NCBI RefSeq assembly: GCF_003326795.1 | Contig: NZ_JPWI01000003.1 | Coordinates: 248,001 to 312,000, forward strand | Reading direction: 5' to 3' | DNA: 64,000 nt | DNA from: Thalassospira profundimaris | Lineage (GTDB): Bacteria > Pseudomonadota > Alphaproteobacteria > Rhodospirillales > Thalassospiraceae | In this document: piece after piece, positions 45,401-54,992 of the stretch | How positions within the stretch are numbered: position 1 is the first letter of the stretch | Layout: the number at the start of each line of letters is the position of its first letter | Translations under genes and position numbers: made by a program | Notes under the pieces: model-generated | The model's input: the letters and a program-made list of their open reading frames with translations, nothing else | The model's database searches: none | What the model was told of the DNA's origin: nothing

Positions 45401-45874
45401 ATGCGTTGCCCGTTTTGCGGACATACTGACACACAGGTTAAGGATTCCCGTCCGACCGAAGAGCATCATGCCATTCGTCGCCGCCGGTTCTGTCCTGCTT
45501 GTGGATCGCGCTTCACGACGTTTGAGCGTGTGCAGTTGCGTGAATTGATGGTGGTCAAAACGGACGGGCAACGCGAATTGTTTGACCGCGACAAGCTGGC
45601 GCGGTCGATCTTCCTTGCCTGCCGCAAGCGCCCGATTGAAGATGAACGCGTTGAAAAAGCCCTTAATGGCATTCAGCGGCGTCTCGAAAGCAGTGGGGAA
45701 AGCGACATCACAACCGATACTATTGGAGAAATGGTGATGGAGGCGCTGAATGCCCTCGATCAGGTTGCCTATGTACGTTACGCTTCGGTTTACAAGAACT
45801 TCCGCGAAGCACGCGACTTCGAGCAGTTCGTGGAAAAAATGCATGACGGGGAAGAAGAGGCGGACGCAGAGTAA
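45401..45874 (+). CDS. nrdR: transcriptional repressor NrdR
   Basis: 157 residues. An N-terminal zinc ribbon ([29 protein letters not shown]) is joined to an ATP-cone ([24 protein letters not shown]). NrdR senses dATP/ATP and represses ribonucleotide reductase genes. Its stop overlaps the ribD start by one base (TAATG). Confidence 0.98.
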   Translation: MRCPFCGHTDTQVKDSRPTEEHHAIRRRRFCPACGSRFTTFERVQLRELMVVKTDGQRELFDRDKLARSIFLACRKRPIEDERVEKALNGIQRRLESSGESDITTDTIGEMVMEALNALDQVAYVRYASVYKNFREARDFEQFVEKMHDGEEEADAE

Positions 45875-46995
45875 TGACACCCCCCGCGTTTAGCGAAGAC
45901 GACCGGCATTTCATGCGGGTCGCATTGAGCCTGTCAAAACGCGGTTTGGGAAATGTCTGGCCAAACCCGTCGGTTGGTTGTGTCCTTGTTTCCCCAAATG
46001 GCGAGATTGTCGGACGCGGTCATACCCAGTCCGGTGGCCGCCCTCACGCAGAGCGTGTCGCACTGGATATGGCCGGTGCAAAAGCACGCGGTGCAACGGC
46101 CTATGTCACCCTTGAACCTTGCAGCCATTTCGGAAAATCGCCGCCCTGTGCTACAGGATTGATCGAGGCAGGCGTTGCGCGTGTCGTCAGCGCCCTGACC
46201 GACCCGGATGACCGGGTATCAGGTCGCGGTCACAAGATGCTTGAAGATGCAAGTATCAAGGTCGATGTCGGCCTTTTTGCCGAACAGGCACGCCGGATCA
46301 ATGAAGGTTTTCTGTCACGCGTTGAGAAGGGGCGTCCTTTCGTTACCTTGAAACTTGCATCAACCATGGATGCAAGATCAGCAACAAACTCAGGCGAAAG
46401 CCAGTGGATTACCGGCCCATCTGCGCGCGAAGAGGGGCATCTTTTGCGTGCAACCCATGATGCCATTCTGGTGGGCGCGAAAACGGTACTGGCAGATGAT
46501 CCTATGCTGACCTGCCGGTTGTCCGGCCGTGAACATCAATCCCCAGTGCGCATCGTACTTGATCGTCTGGGGGAAATGTCGACAGGCGCGAAGCTCGTTC
46601 AAAGCGCATCAGAAATTTCGACATGGGTTGTGACGTCGGACGCCAAATTTGACGAACTATCGGAAAAATTTGAAAAAACTTCGGTAAAAGTGATTGCTGC
46701 CAGATGCGACGGCGATCATTTGGACCTACATGACGTCATGCAAAAGCTTGGCGATGCAGGATTGACACGCGTGCTTATCGAAAGTGGTGGTGCACTGGCT
46801 TCCGGTCTGCTTAAGGCAGGGCTGGTTGGTCGGATCGTTCATTTTTCTGCGCCGTCGGTTATGGGCGGTGATGGCAAGGCAATGATCGCCGACCTCGGCA
46901 TCGAGACGCTTTCTGATATGCCGAAATTTACCCGATACTCTGTTCGTTCTGTGGGTAAAGATATCGTGCTAACTTATGATTATAAAACGGAATAA
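45874..46995 (+). CDS. ribD: bifunctional diaminohydroxyphosphoribosylaminopyrimidine deaminase / 5-amino-6-(5-phosphoribosylamino)uracil reductase
   Basis: 373 residues. The deaminase domain has the zinc motif HAERVAL and PCSHFGKSPPCATGLIEAG; the reductase domain has SLDAR-like STMDARSATNSGESQWITG and GAKTVLADDPMLTCRL. Catalyses steps two and three of riboflavin synthesis. First of four rib genes; no FMN riboswitch is seen in front. Confidence 0.97.
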   Translation: MTPPAFSEDDRHFMRVALSLSKRGLGNVWPNPSVGCVLVSPNGEIVGRGHTQSGGRPHAERVALDMAGAKARGATAYVTLEPCSHFGKSPPCATGLIEAGVARVVSALTDPDDRVSGRGHKMLEDASIKVDVGLFAEQARRINEGFLSRVEKGRPFVTLKLASTMDARSATNSGESQWITGPSAREEGHLLRATHDAILVGAKTVLADDPMLTCRLSGREHQSPVRIVLDRLGEMSTGAKLVQSASEISTWVVTSDAKFDELSEKFEKTSVKVIAARCDGDHLDLHDVMQKLGDAGLTRVLIESGGALASGLLKAGLVGRIVHFSAPSVMGGDGKAMIADLGIETLSDMPKFTRYSVRSVGKDIVLTYDYKTE

Positions 46996-46999
46996 CTGC

Positions 47000-47587
47000 A
47001 TGTTTACTGGCATCATTACCGATATTGCGACTGTCCGCTCCATCAAGAAAACCGGCGATACCCGGTTTGAGTTTACGACCGCCTTTGACACGTCAAAGAT
47101 CGTTCTCGGGGCGTCCATTGCATGTAATGGTGCCTGCATGACAGTGATCGAAACCGGCCAAGACTGGTTTGCCATCGAAGCATCGGCTGAAAGTCTTGAT
47201 CGTACAACGCTTGGCGATTTGACGGTTGGAGCCAAGGTCAATCTTGAACAGGCAACCCGTGTCGGTGATGAATTGGGCGGGCATATTGTTTCAGGGCATG
47301 TTGACGGGGTTGCGACCCTGACCAAACGCCTTCCTGAAGGTGACTCTTTGCGCCTGACCTTTGAAGTACCGGAAAGCTTTGCGAAATATATCGCGTCAAA
47401 AGGCTCTGTGACGCTTGAAGGTGTGTCGTTGACCGTCAACGAGGTTGACGGAAACACTTTCGGTATCAATCTGATACCTCATACACAGACGCACACCACG
47501 TTGGGCTCGAAGCAGCCGGGTGACCGGATCAATTTCGAGATCGATATGCTTGCGCGCTATGTCGCGCGGATGCTGGGTAAGGATTGA
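47000..47587 (+). CDS. ribE: riboflavin synthase subunit alpha
   Basis: 195 residues with two similar lumazine-binding halves: MFTGIITDIATVRS and GASIACNGACMTV in the first, GHIVSGHVDGVATL and GSVTLEGVSLTVNEVDG in the second. Dismutates two 6,7-dimethyl-8-ribityllumazines to riboflavin. The ATG at 47000 gives the canonical MFTGI start; a frame opening at 46976 would overlap ribD. Confidence 0.97.
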   Translation: MFTGIITDIATVRSIKKTGDTRFEFTTAFDTSKIVLGASIACNGACMTVIETGQDWFAIEASAESLDRTTLGDLTVGAKVNLEQATRVGDELGGHIVSGHVDGVATLTKRLPEGDSLRLTFEVPESFAKYIASKGSVTLEGVSLTVNEVDGNTFGINLIPHTQTHTTLGSKQPGDRINFEIDMLARYVARMLGKD

Positions 47588-47593
47588 TCAAAT

Positions 47594-48748
47594 ATGCCGC
47601 ATCAATATTTGTCACCGATAGAAGACGTCATCGAGGAAGCCCGCAATGGCCGAATGTTCATTCTGGTCGATGACGAAGATCGTGAAAACGAAGGTGATCT
47701 TGTCATTCCAGCCCAGATGGCAACGCCCGATGCCATCAATTTCATGGCAACGCATGGCCGTGGTCTGATTTGTCTTACCCTTGAATCAGCGCGCTGTGAC
47801 GAGCTTGGCCTGACCATGATGAGTGCCCATAATGGCACCCGCCATGAAACTGCCTTTACCGTGTCGATCGAAGCCAAGACCGGTGTCACCACCGGCATCT
47901 CCGCACCAGACCGTGCACGGACAGTTGCAGTTGCGATTGACCCCAATGCCGGACGGCATGATATCGTGACGCCAGGTCATGTGTTCCCGCTGCGTGCGCG
48001 TCCGGGCGGGGTTCTGGTCCGTGCCGGTCATACCGAAGCGTCGGTTGACATTGCGCGTCTTGCCGGGTTGAACCCGTCGGGCGTCATTTGTGAGATCATG
48101 AGCGATTCGGGTGAGATGGCCCGACTGCCGGAACTGGTCGAGTTTGCCAAGAAGCATAATCTTAAAATTGCGCAGATTGCTGATTTGATCCGCTATCGTC
48201 GCAAACACGAAAAAGTCGTACAGCGCAAGGCAACCACCAAAATCCAGAGTGTTAATGGTGGTACGTTCGACATGCATCTTTATGTCAACAACATCACCTA
48301 TGCCGAACATATCGCACTGGTAAAGGGCGACATCAGTGACGCCGCGCCGGTCTTGACGCGTGTTCATGCGCTAAATGTGCTTGAGGATGTGCTGGGGGAT
48401 ACCCAGACAGGTCATCAGGGGCAACTGGCTGCTGCCATGCGTCAGATCGGTGAAGAGGGCCGTGGTGTGGTGGTTCTGATCCGTGAACCGCGCCCCAATA
48501 CCTTGTCATCGTCGATTGCCAAACTGATTGAACTGAATGGCGGGGATGGCGAATCCCTCCGTCAGGAAATTGCCCAGGCGACCGGTGATGCGGATTTGCG
48601 CGACTATGGTGTTGGCGCACAAATCTTGCATGATCTTGGCATTCGCGACATGATTCTGCTTTCAAATACCAAACGCCACATTGTAGGACTTGACGGCTTC
48701 GGCCTAAATCTGGTTGATCAGCGTCCGCTTGTCGTCTCGGAGGAATAA
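47594..48748 (+). CDS. ribB: 3,4-dihydroxy-2-butanone-4-phosphate synthase with degenerate GTP cyclohydrolase II domain (RibBX type)
   Basis: 384 residues. The N-terminal DHBP synthase domain is intact (LVDDEDRENEGDLVI, THGRGLICL, GHVFPLRARPGGVLVRAGHTEA). The C-terminal domain (about 205-384) is related to GTP cyclohydrolase II but lacks its zinc cysteines: where RibA has a C-x10-C-x-C pattern, this reads VLEDVLGDTQTGHQGQL. The catalytic Tyr/Arg region is also changed. So it very likely makes only DHBP, and GTP cyclohydrolase II must be supplied elsewhere. Automatic pipelines often mislabel this as RibBA. Confidence 0.93.
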   Translation: MPHQYLSPIEDVIEEARNGRMFILVDDEDRENEGDLVIPAQMATPDAINFMATHGRGLICLTLESARCDELGLTMMSAHNGTRHETAFTVSIEAKTGVTTGISAPDRARTVAVAIDPNAGRHDIVTPGHVFPLRARPGGVLVRAGHTEASVDIARLAGLNPSGVICEIMSDSGEMARLPELVEFAKKHNLKIAQIADLIRYRRKHEKVVQRKATTKIQSVNGGTFDMHLYVNNITYAEHIALVKGDISDAAPVLTRVHALNVLEDVLGDTQTGHQGQLAAAMRQIGEEGRGVVVLIREPRPNTLSSSIAKLIELNGGDGESLRQEIAQATGDADLRDYGVGAQILHDLGIRDMILLSNTKRHIVGLDGFGLNLVDQRPLVVSEE

Positions 48749-48752
48749 AACC

Positions 48753-49217
48753 ATGACCATTGCCCCCCACATTCTGATTGTGGATGCGCCGTATTACACG
48801 CATATCGTTGAAGACCTTGTCAAAGGTGCGGCTGCGACTCTGGAAGCCGGTGGCGCAACGTGGGACCGCATTTCGGTGGCTGGTGCCTTCGAGGTGCCGA
48901 TTTCAATCCGCTATGCTGTTCAGTCGATGGAAGAACTGGCGACCGGTCCGCGCTATGATGGCTATCTGGCACTCGGTTGTGTTATCCGCGGCGAGACGAC
49001 ACACTATGATCACATCTGCGAAGAAGCCAACCGTGCGCTGATGCAGCTTTGCCTTGATTACAATCTTGCGATTGGCAACGGCATTCTGACCGTTGAGAAC
49101 GAGGCACAGGCGCTTGCACGGGCCAAGGCTGACGAAAAGAACAAGGGCGGCGAAGCAGCCCGCGCCGTTCTGCGTCAGATCGAAGTTCAAAACCATTTTG
49201 GAATACATCACAAGTAA
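48753..49217 (+). CDS. ribH: 6,7-dimethyl-8-ribityllumazine synthase
   Basis: 154 residues. ILIVDAPYYTHIVEDLVKGA, VAGAFEVPISIRYA and LGCVIRGETTHYDHICEEANRAL (catalytic His) are typical lumazine synthase motifs. GGAGG lies nine bases before the ATG at 48753. Completes the rib run except for RibA. Stop overlaps the nusB start (TAATG). Confidence 0.96.
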   Translation: MTIAPHILIVDAPYYTHIVEDLVKGAAATLEAGGATWDRISVAGAFEVPISIRYAVQSMEELATGPRYDGYLALGCVIRGETTHYDHICEEANRALMQLCLDYNLAIGNGILTVENEAQALARAKADEKNKGGEAARAVLRQIEVQNHFGIHHK

Positions 49218-49714
49218 TGACCGATAAACCGAAGGCATCAGCCGCCCAGCGGCGCAGCGCAGCGCGTTTTGCCGCAATTCAGGCACTTTATCAGGCCGAG
49301 CTGTCCCAGCTTTCTGCCAGTGACATCGTGCGCGAATATTCCGATTTCCGCCTTGATGGGGAAGGTGGCCGTGACCTTGATGTCAGCAACGAAGACCTGA
49401 TCGATCCGGATCGCGGTTTCTTTGCTGATCTTGTTCAGGGTGTTGCCGCCCGCATGGTCGATATCGACGCCCTGATTAACGGTGCCCTTGAAAAAGGCTG
49501 GACAACCAAACGTCTTGAAACCGTTCTGCGCAGTATTCTGCGTGCAGGAACTTACGAGCTGATGGCGCGTGAAGACGTGCCAATGCGCGTTGTCATCACT
49601 GAATATGTTGATGCGGCGCATTCGTTCTTTGATGAAAACGAGCCCAAGCTGGTCAATGCCGTGCTTGATCGCATAGGCAAGAATCTGCGCGCCGGTGAAG
49701 CCGGGCAGAATTGA
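49217..49714 (+). CDS. nusB: transcription antitermination factor NusB
   Basis: 165 residues, all-helical. RSAARFAAIQALYQAELS opens it, and LETVLRSILRAGTYELMAREDVPMRVVITEYVDAAHSF is the conserved C-terminal half. Acts with NusE in rRNA antitermination. ribH-nusB-thiL order is conserved. Confidence 0.97.
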   Translation: MTDKPKASAAQRRSAARFAAIQALYQAELSQLSASDIVREYSDFRLDGEGGRDLDVSNEDLIDPDRGFFADLVQGVAARMVDIDALINGALEKGWTTKRLETVLRSILRAGTYELMAREDVPMRVVITEYVDAAHSFFDENEPKLVNAVLDRIGKNLRAGEAGQN

Positions 49715-49715
49715 T

Positions 49716-50690
49716 ATGGTTGCGCGATCGGGAGAATTCGATCTGATCGCGCGCCACTTTGCGCCAATTGCGAAACGTGATCCGGCTGCATTGTCACTTA
49801 AGGACGATGCAGCCGTTTTTTCACCGCCACCGGGCTGCGAAGTTGTGGTGACCACCGACGCGCTGGTTGCGGATGTTCATTTCAGGAATATCGATACGCC
49901 GGAAACAATCGCGCAAAAGGTCTTGCGCGTGAATTTGTCCGATCTGGCGGCAATGGGAGCTGTGCCGGGCGGTGTTGTTCTGACCACCGGTTACAATCGC
50001 GATTTGCCCGAAGACTGGATTGCCCGCTTTGCCAGAAGTTTCGGCGAGGACTGTGCGACATTTTCCGTTTCGTTGCTGGGCGGCGATACGGTCGGCACGC
50101 CGGGCCCGACATTTTTCAGTCTGACGGCATTTGGATACGTTCCGGCGGGCAGGGCGCTTCGCCGAGATCAGGCGCGTCCCGGTGACGTTCTGGCGGTCAC
50201 TGGTACGCTTGGTGATGCTGCACTGGGTCTTTCGGTGCTCACAGACGCGTTTCCCGGACTCGATGAACTGTCAAAGAAATTCCTGTCAGATCGCTATTGG
50301 GTTCCGCAGCCTCGCCTGACGACCAGTCAGGCCTGTATGGCAAGGAATGCCCGTCTGGCAGCAATGGACTTGTCTGATGGTCTGGCTGGTGATTGTCGCA
50401 AGATTTGCGATGCTTCCGGTGTCGGAATGACGTTCAACTTGGCCGATATCCCGGTGTCTGAAGCGGCCAAAGCGGTTCTTGCTGATGATCCGGCCTGTTG
50501 GAACCAGATTTTGGGAGGCGGCGACGATTACGAATTGCTGATCGCCGGTGGGCCGGACGATATTGCTGCTTTGGGTGACCAGGTGACGGTTATCGGGACC
50601 GTGACCAACCAGACAGGCGAAGTGCTTCTCAAGGATCTGGATGGCAAAATGGCCGAACTCGCACCGGGCGGGTTCGACCATTTCAAATAA
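49716..50690 (+). CDS. thiL: thiamine-monophosphate kinase
   Basis: 324 residues. Phosphorylates thiamine monophosphate to the active pyrophosphate. LKDDAAVFSPPPGCEVVVTTDALVADVHF and VNLSDLAAMGAVPGGVVLT form the Mg-ATP site; LLGGDTVGTPGP and AMDLSDGLAGD follow. The ATG at 49716 lies one base after the nusB stop. Confidence 0.96.
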   Translation: MVARSGEFDLIARHFAPIAKRDPAALSLKDDAAVFSPPPGCEVVVTTDALVADVHFRNIDTPETIAQKVLRVNLSDLAAMGAVPGGVVLTTGYNRDLPEDWIARFARSFGEDCATFSVSLLGGDTVGTPGPTFFSLTAFGYVPAGRALRRDQARPGDVLAVTGTLGDAALGLSVLTDAFPGLDELSKKFLSDRYWVPQPRLTTSQACMARNARLAAMDLSDGLAGDCRKICDASGVGMTFNLADIPVSEAAKAVLADDPACWNQILGGGDDYELLIAGGPDDIAALGDQVTVIGTVTNQTGEVLLKDLDGKMAELAPGGFDHFK

Positions 50691-50724
50691 CGTGTCGGAC
50701 GTTCTTTCTTGGCGTTGAACCGGA

Positions 50725-51174
50725 TTATTTGGTTTCGCTGAAGCGTCCAAGGTTGCCAAACAGCTGCTGCAGGATGGTCATTTCGCGGCCTGCTGTCGGC
50801 GTGACGCGATCGGTCGGGATCACCGGCTTGCCATCTTCCAGGTCATATTGGCTCAGAATTTCGACGCGGTTACCGGCATCAAAGCTGATCAGAACAACTT
50901 TTTGCTGAACCGTTTCCGGTTCGAAAAAGGCAACTGTTTCGGTGGTTTTGGAGATGTACAGCCAGACATTTTGGTCAAAGGCAGCAATCGTTGACGGGGA
51001 GCCTAGAATGTCGGTGACATCACCCTTCGTCGATTCTCCCACAGTGATCTGTTCGAGCTGTTCGGGCTCCGGTGCATTGCCCCGTGTCGCGATCCGCGGG
51101 CTGCATGCCGAGACATAGATAACAGCCAGTCCGGCCAGCATGATCAGGGGAAAGCGGGTAATTTTGTTATGCAT
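50725..51174 (-). CDS. bamE: outer membrane assembly lipoprotein BamE (SmpA/OmlA family)
   Basis: 149 residues. A lipoprotein signal ends in the lipobox YVSAC (Cys near 24). The domain ITVGESTKGDVTDILGSPSTIAAFDQNVWLYI is the SmpA/OmlA fold, which stabilises the BAM complex. ATG at 51174 with GGTGAG upstream. Convergent with thiL and divergent from the next gene. Confidence 0.92.
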   Translation of the reverse strand: MHNKITRFPLIMLAGLAVIYVSACSPRIATRGNAPEPEQLEQITVGESTKGDVTDILGSPSTIAAFDQNVWLYISKTTETVAFFEPETVQQKVVLISFDAGNRVEILSQYDLEDGKPVIPTDRVTPTAGREMTILQQLFGNLGRFSETK

Positions 51175-51339
51175 GAAGCTCACCAGAGCGACCCTCTTGT
51201 TGAAACCAAACCGGAATTGCCTTGAGTTTCTGCGCTAGGCGCATGATATTGCCGGGCAATGACCGGGGCAGACGCGCCCCGATAAGATTTACGGCATTCT
51301 GCGTGCCATGACAGGAATGTCAACGAAGGAGTGTTACTG

Positions 51340-51891
51340 TTGTTTGGATGGCTGAAGAAAAAAGACCGCAAGCAAACTGCTGCCTTTGAACTTTACACCG
51401 CAATGGTAACCCAGGCACGGAAGCCTGAATTTTACGCAAAGCTTGGCGTCCCCGATACAATGGAGGGGCGTTTCGACCTGATTCTGGTGCATGCGTTTGT
51501 TCTTTTTCGCCGTTTGAAATCGGAAGATGGAGATCGCGATCTTGCACAGAACATCTTTGATGTGATGTTCTCTGATCTTGATCAGAATATGCGTGAAATG
51601 GGCATCGGTGATGTGGGAATCCTTAAGCGGATCCGCAAAATGTCTGAATCCTATCATGGCCGGATCGTTGCATATGAAGAAGGCGTTCAATCTGGCGCGG
51701 CTGAACTCGCCGCCGCATTGAACCGCAATCTTTATGCAGATACCGATGCCACAGATGAACAGCTTATGGCGATGGTCGGCTATGTGCATGATGCACTGGC
51801 AACCCTTGCCAAACAGCCTATTTTAGATTTGCAGGACGGCGCGGTGCATTTTCCCGATGCTCCCGAACTCGCCGTGACTGCCCCGCAATAG
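51340..51891 (+). CDS. ubiquinol-cytochrome c chaperone (CBP3/UQCC family)
   Basis: 183 residues. AMVTQARKPEFYAKLGVPDTMEGRFDLILVHAFVLFRRL and FDVMFSDLDQNMREMGIGD are the CBP3-type core. In mitochondria and alphaproteobacteria this family assists cytochrome b assembly into complex III. The start is probably TTG at 51340, with AAGGAG eight bases upstream; the GTG at 51331 would touch that site. bc1 genes themselves are not in the window. Confidence 0.9.
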   Translation: MFGWLKKKDRKQTAAFELYTAMVTQARKPEFYAKLGVPDTMEGRFDLILVHAFVLFRRLKSEDGDRDLAQNIFDVMFSDLDQNMREMGIGDVGILKRIRKMSESYHGRIVAYEEGVQSGAAELAAALNRNLYADTDATDEQLMAMVGYVHDALATLAKQPILDLQDGAVHFPDAPELAVTAPQ

Positions 51892-51904
51892 AAAGAAAGA
51901 CCGG

Positions 51905-52486
51905 ATGTCTGATAAATTCACTCCCGAATTTTCGCGCATCGTCAAAACAGACGAACAGGTAAGCGCGAAAGAAAAACTGGTGATCGAAGCCAACGAAAAG
52001 GAACGCGCTGCATTGGCCAAGCGTTTCGAGCTCGTTTCCATTGACAGCCTTACAGCCGAACTGACCATCAGCACTGCATCGAACGGTGAAGTCACCGTTC
52101 GTGGTCCAATGAATGCCGAGATTGTTCAGAACTGTGTCGCAACTCTTGAGCCGGTTCCCGAGGTGATTGAAGACACGGTTGAAGTTCTGTTCTCACCGCA
52201 TGTTTCCGAAGAAGACCTGCCGTCGAACCCGGATGATCTTGAAGATTTGTCTGAAGAAGAATTGATGGCGCTGCTTGATCAGCCTGAACCGCTTGTCGAT
52301 GGAAAAATCGATGTGGGTGAGGTTGTAGCGCAGTTTCTGGCAGTCGCAATGAACCCGTATCCACGCAAGGAAGATGCTGAATTGCCGACCTCGGTGAAAA
52401 CCGAGGAAGAAGCCGCCGAAGAAAAACGACCCAACCCGTTTGCACAGTTGGCCGGTCTTAAAGAGCAGCTTGAAAAGAAAAATTAA
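51905..52486 (+). CDS. yceD: YceD/DUF177-family protein
   Basis: 193 residues. The middle (VTVRGPMNAEIVQNCVATLEPVPEVIEDTVEVLFSP) with the acidic region DLEDLSEEELMALLDQ and the C-terminal NPYPRKEDAE with NPFAQLAGLKEQ match DUF177, linked to large-subunit rRNA or ribosome biogenesis. In many bacteria rpmF follows; here it does not, and plsX comes next. Confidence 0.92.
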   Translation: MSDKFTPEFSRIVKTDEQVSAKEKLVIEANEKERAALAKRFELVSIDSLTAELTISTASNGEVTVRGPMNAEIVQNCVATLEPVPEVIEDTVEVLFSPHVSEEDLPSNPDDLEDLSEEELMALLDQPEPLVDGKIDVGEVVAQFLAVAMNPYPRKEDAELPTSVKTEEEAAEEKRPNPFAQLAGLKEQLEKKN

Positions 52487-52529
52487 TCATCGAGAATGGC
52501 CAAAAGCCTGAGAATTAGGGTGCTTGAAT

Positions 52530-52560
52530 ATGCCGGTTTTTACCGGCATTTCACTTTTTG
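52530..52560 (+). terminator. terminator after yceD
   Basis: ATGCCGGT-TTTT-ACCGGCAT, an 8-bp perfect stem followed by TTTCACTTTTTG. It sits in the 256-base gap before plsX. I see no gene in that gap. Confidence 0.6.
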
Positions 52561-52742
52561 TCATCACAATGAGATGCTCACGGGACGGGGTGCTCTGTGT
52601 ATCTGGCTCGGCTTTACCTTGTAACTGGTCGAGAATTCCGGTAATTACGGGCGTTCCGGCCACTAGATGACAGTCTTCAGCCAGTTGGCTGACCTGCCGG
52701 ATATCCGGTTCAGAAATTTTAGAACAACCATAAGAGAATACG

Positions 52743-53819
52743 TTGCCTGAACAGGTTTGCATATCACTTGACGCGATGGGAGGAGACCACGCGCCAGAGA
52801 TGGTCGTAGCAGGTGCAGAAATTGCGCTGAAACGGCTGCCCCATCTCAAGTTTCTGATGTTTGGGGATGAAGCCCGGCTCAAGCCGCTGCTTGCAAAATA
52901 TCCCGCATTGGAAGCCGTAAGCGAGGTTCGCCACGCATCGCAGGAAGTATCGATGGAAGACAAACCTTCTGTCGCTCTGCGTCAGCGTCGTGATTCCAGT
53001 ATGCGCCTTGCCATTAACGCCGTGAAAGAAGGGGATGCGCAAGGTGTCGTGTCCGCGGGCAACACCGGCGCATTGATGGCAATGGCCAAATTCGTGCTGA
53101 AAACCGTACGCGGCATCGACCGTCCGGCAATCGCAACCTATATGCCGACCCAGCGTGGCGAAACTGTCATGCTTGATCTGGGCGCCAATATTGAATGCGA
53201 CGAAAACAATCTTGTTCAGTTCGCACTGATGGGCGAAGTGTTTACCCGTATTCTGTTCGGCCTTGAAAAACCGTCTGTCGGTTTGCTCAATGTCGGCATC
53301 GAAGAACTGAAGGGTAACGAGTCTGTCAAAAAGGCTGCTGCCATTTTGCGTGACATTGATCTTCCGATCCGTTTCGAGGGTTTCGTTGAAGGCGATGACC
53401 TTGCCAAAGGCACGGTTGACGTGATTGTCACCGATGGTTTTACCGGCAACGTCGCGCTAAAGACGGCCGAGGGAACGGCACGTCTTCTGGTGCATTTCCT
53501 GCGCGAAACGTTCAAAAGTTCCTTCTTTGCCAAACTTGGCTATCTGCTCGCACGTCGTTCCCTTCAGCGTTTCCGTGATCGCATGGATCCGCGCCGCTAC
53601 AATGGCGCGATGCTGCTTGGTCTGAACGGCATTGCTGTCAAAAGTCACGGTGGAACGGATGCGCTTGGCTTCTCCAATGCCATCGGGGTTTGCCATGACC
53701 TTATCGTGAACAAGCTCAATGACAGCATCAAAAATGAACTTGCAGCTTTTGAACAGGCGATGTCCGGAATGGAAAACGCCGAAACCGAAGTCGCGGTTCC
53801 GGTTGTTCAAGCCGACTGA
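52743..53819 (+). CDS. plsX: phosphate acyltransferase PlsX
   Basis: 358 residues. Makes acyl-phosphate from acyl-ACP for phospholipid synthesis. ISLDAMGGDHAPEMVVAGAEIA, ASQEVSMEDKPSVALRQRRDSSM, SAGNTGALMA and DGFTGNVALKTAEG are family motifs. The start appears to be TTG at 52743 (AAGAGAA upstream), since the first ATG in frame is inside the conserved LDAMGG. Followed by fabH. Confidence 0.95.
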   Translation: MPEQVCISLDAMGGDHAPEMVVAGAEIALKRLPHLKFLMFGDEARLKPLLAKYPALEAVSEVRHASQEVSMEDKPSVALRQRRDSSMRLAINAVKEGDAQGVVSAGNTGALMAMAKFVLKTVRGIDRPAIATYMPTQRGETVMLDLGANIECDENNLVQFALMGEVFTRILFGLEKPSVGLLNVGIEELKGNESVKKAAAILRDIDLPIRFEGFVEGDDLAKGTVDVIVTDGFTGNVALKTAEGTARLLVHFLRETFKSSFFAKLGYLLARRSLQRFRDRMDPRRYNGAMLLGLNGIAVKSHGGTDALGFSNAIGVCHDLIVNKLNDSIKNELAAFEQAMSGMENAETEVAVPVVQAD

Positions 53820-53861
53820 TAAACTCACCAAAACATCAAGATAACTGGCGGTCCCCAAATC

Positions 53862-54833
53862 ATGACAGTTCGTTCTCGCATTATTGGTTGCGGCTCATAT
53901 CTTCCTGCAAATGTTGTAACCAATGATGATCTGGCAAAACGCGTCGATACGTCGGATGAATGGATCGTAGCACGCACTGGTATTCGTCAGCGTCACATTG
54001 CTGCCGAAGGTGAAACAACCAGCGACCTTGCCTATGAAGCCGCTATCAAGGCCATGGAACATGCCGGCGTGACAGCCGATGACATTGATCTGATCATTGT
54101 TGCGACGGCGACCCCGGATAATACATTCCCGGCGACCGCAACCAAGGTGCAGAACCGCCTGGGTGTGACCGGTTTTGCCTTTGATGTTCAGGCCGTTTGT
54201 TCCGGTTTCGTCTATGGCCTGACCACGGCCGATATGTATATCCGCAACGGACAGGCAAAAACAGCACTGGTCATCGGTGCCGAAACATTTTCGCGTATCC
54301 TTGACTGGGAAGACCGTCGGACATGTGTCCTGTTTGGTGACGGTGCTGGCGCGGTTGTTGTCCAGGCTGTTGAAGGGCAGGGAACCATCGAGGATCAGGG
54401 CATCCTTGCAAGCCGCCTGCATTCGGACGGCAGCAAGTATGAATTGCTTTATGTCGATGGGGGGCCTTCTGCAACCCAGACCGTTGGTCATCTTCGCATG
54501 GAAGGCAAGGAAGTTTTCCGCCATGCGGTGACCAATCTGGCCGGAGTGATTCGCGAAGTTCTGGCTGATACTGGTATTGATGCCTCGGAAATTGACTGGC
54601 TTGTGCCGCATCAGGCAAACCGTCGTATCCTTGACAGCACGGCCAAGAAATTCGGCATTTCACCGGACAAGGTTGTTGTGACCGTCGATCGTCACGCCAA
54701 TACATCGGCAGCATCGATCCCGCTTGCGCTGGCAGAAGCCGTCCATGATGGCCGTATCCAGCGCGGAGATATCGTCATTCTCGAGGCGATGGGTGGCGGA
54801 TTTACCTGGGGTGCGTCGCTGGTTCGCTGGTAA
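53862..54833 (+). CDS. fabH: beta-ketoacyl-[acyl-carrier-protein] synthase III
   Basis: 323 residues. Starts fatty-acid elongation by condensing acetyl-CoA with malonyl-ACP. The catalytic triad is visible: Cys in [12 protein letters not shown] (about 112), His in VPHQANRRI and Asn in [15 protein letters not shown]. plsX-fabH is a conserved pair. Confidence 0.98.
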   Translation: MTVRSRIIGCGSYLPANVVTNDDLAKRVDTSDEWIVARTGIRQRHIAAEGETTSDLAYEAAIKAMEHAGVTADDIDLIIVATATPDNTFPATATKVQNRLGVTGFAFDVQAVCSGFVYGLTTADMYIRNGQAKTALVIGAETFSRILDWEDRRTCVLFGDGAGAVVVQAVEGQGTIEDQGILASRLHSDGSKYELLYVDGGPSATQTVGHLRMEGKEVFRHAVTNLAGVIREVLADTGIDASEIDWLVPHQANRRILDSTAKKFGISPDKVVVTVDRHANTSAASIPLALAEAVHDGRIQRGDIVILEAMGGGFTWGASLVRW

Positions 54834-54992
54834 AATCTTTTACCGAAAGACTGCTTTGAGCCGGAAAAACACGGCAATTCCGTAAAAATCACAACATTCC
54901 GCCTTAAAGCAGTGTATCCTGTTGATATTGACTGATTTCGCCACCAGATATAGCCTTGTATATAAAGTCCCGTAATAAGGAGGCGGCCTGAT

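Noticed and set aside
45379-45873. FMN riboswitch for the rib operon
   Set aside because: The rib genes follow nrdR with a one-base overlap, leaving no leader, and no RFN-like element is visible in front of glyA either.
52487-52742. rpmF (ribosomal protein L32) between yceD and plsX
   Set aside because: This is the common position in other bacteria, but none of the frames resembles L32; the gap holds only a terminator.
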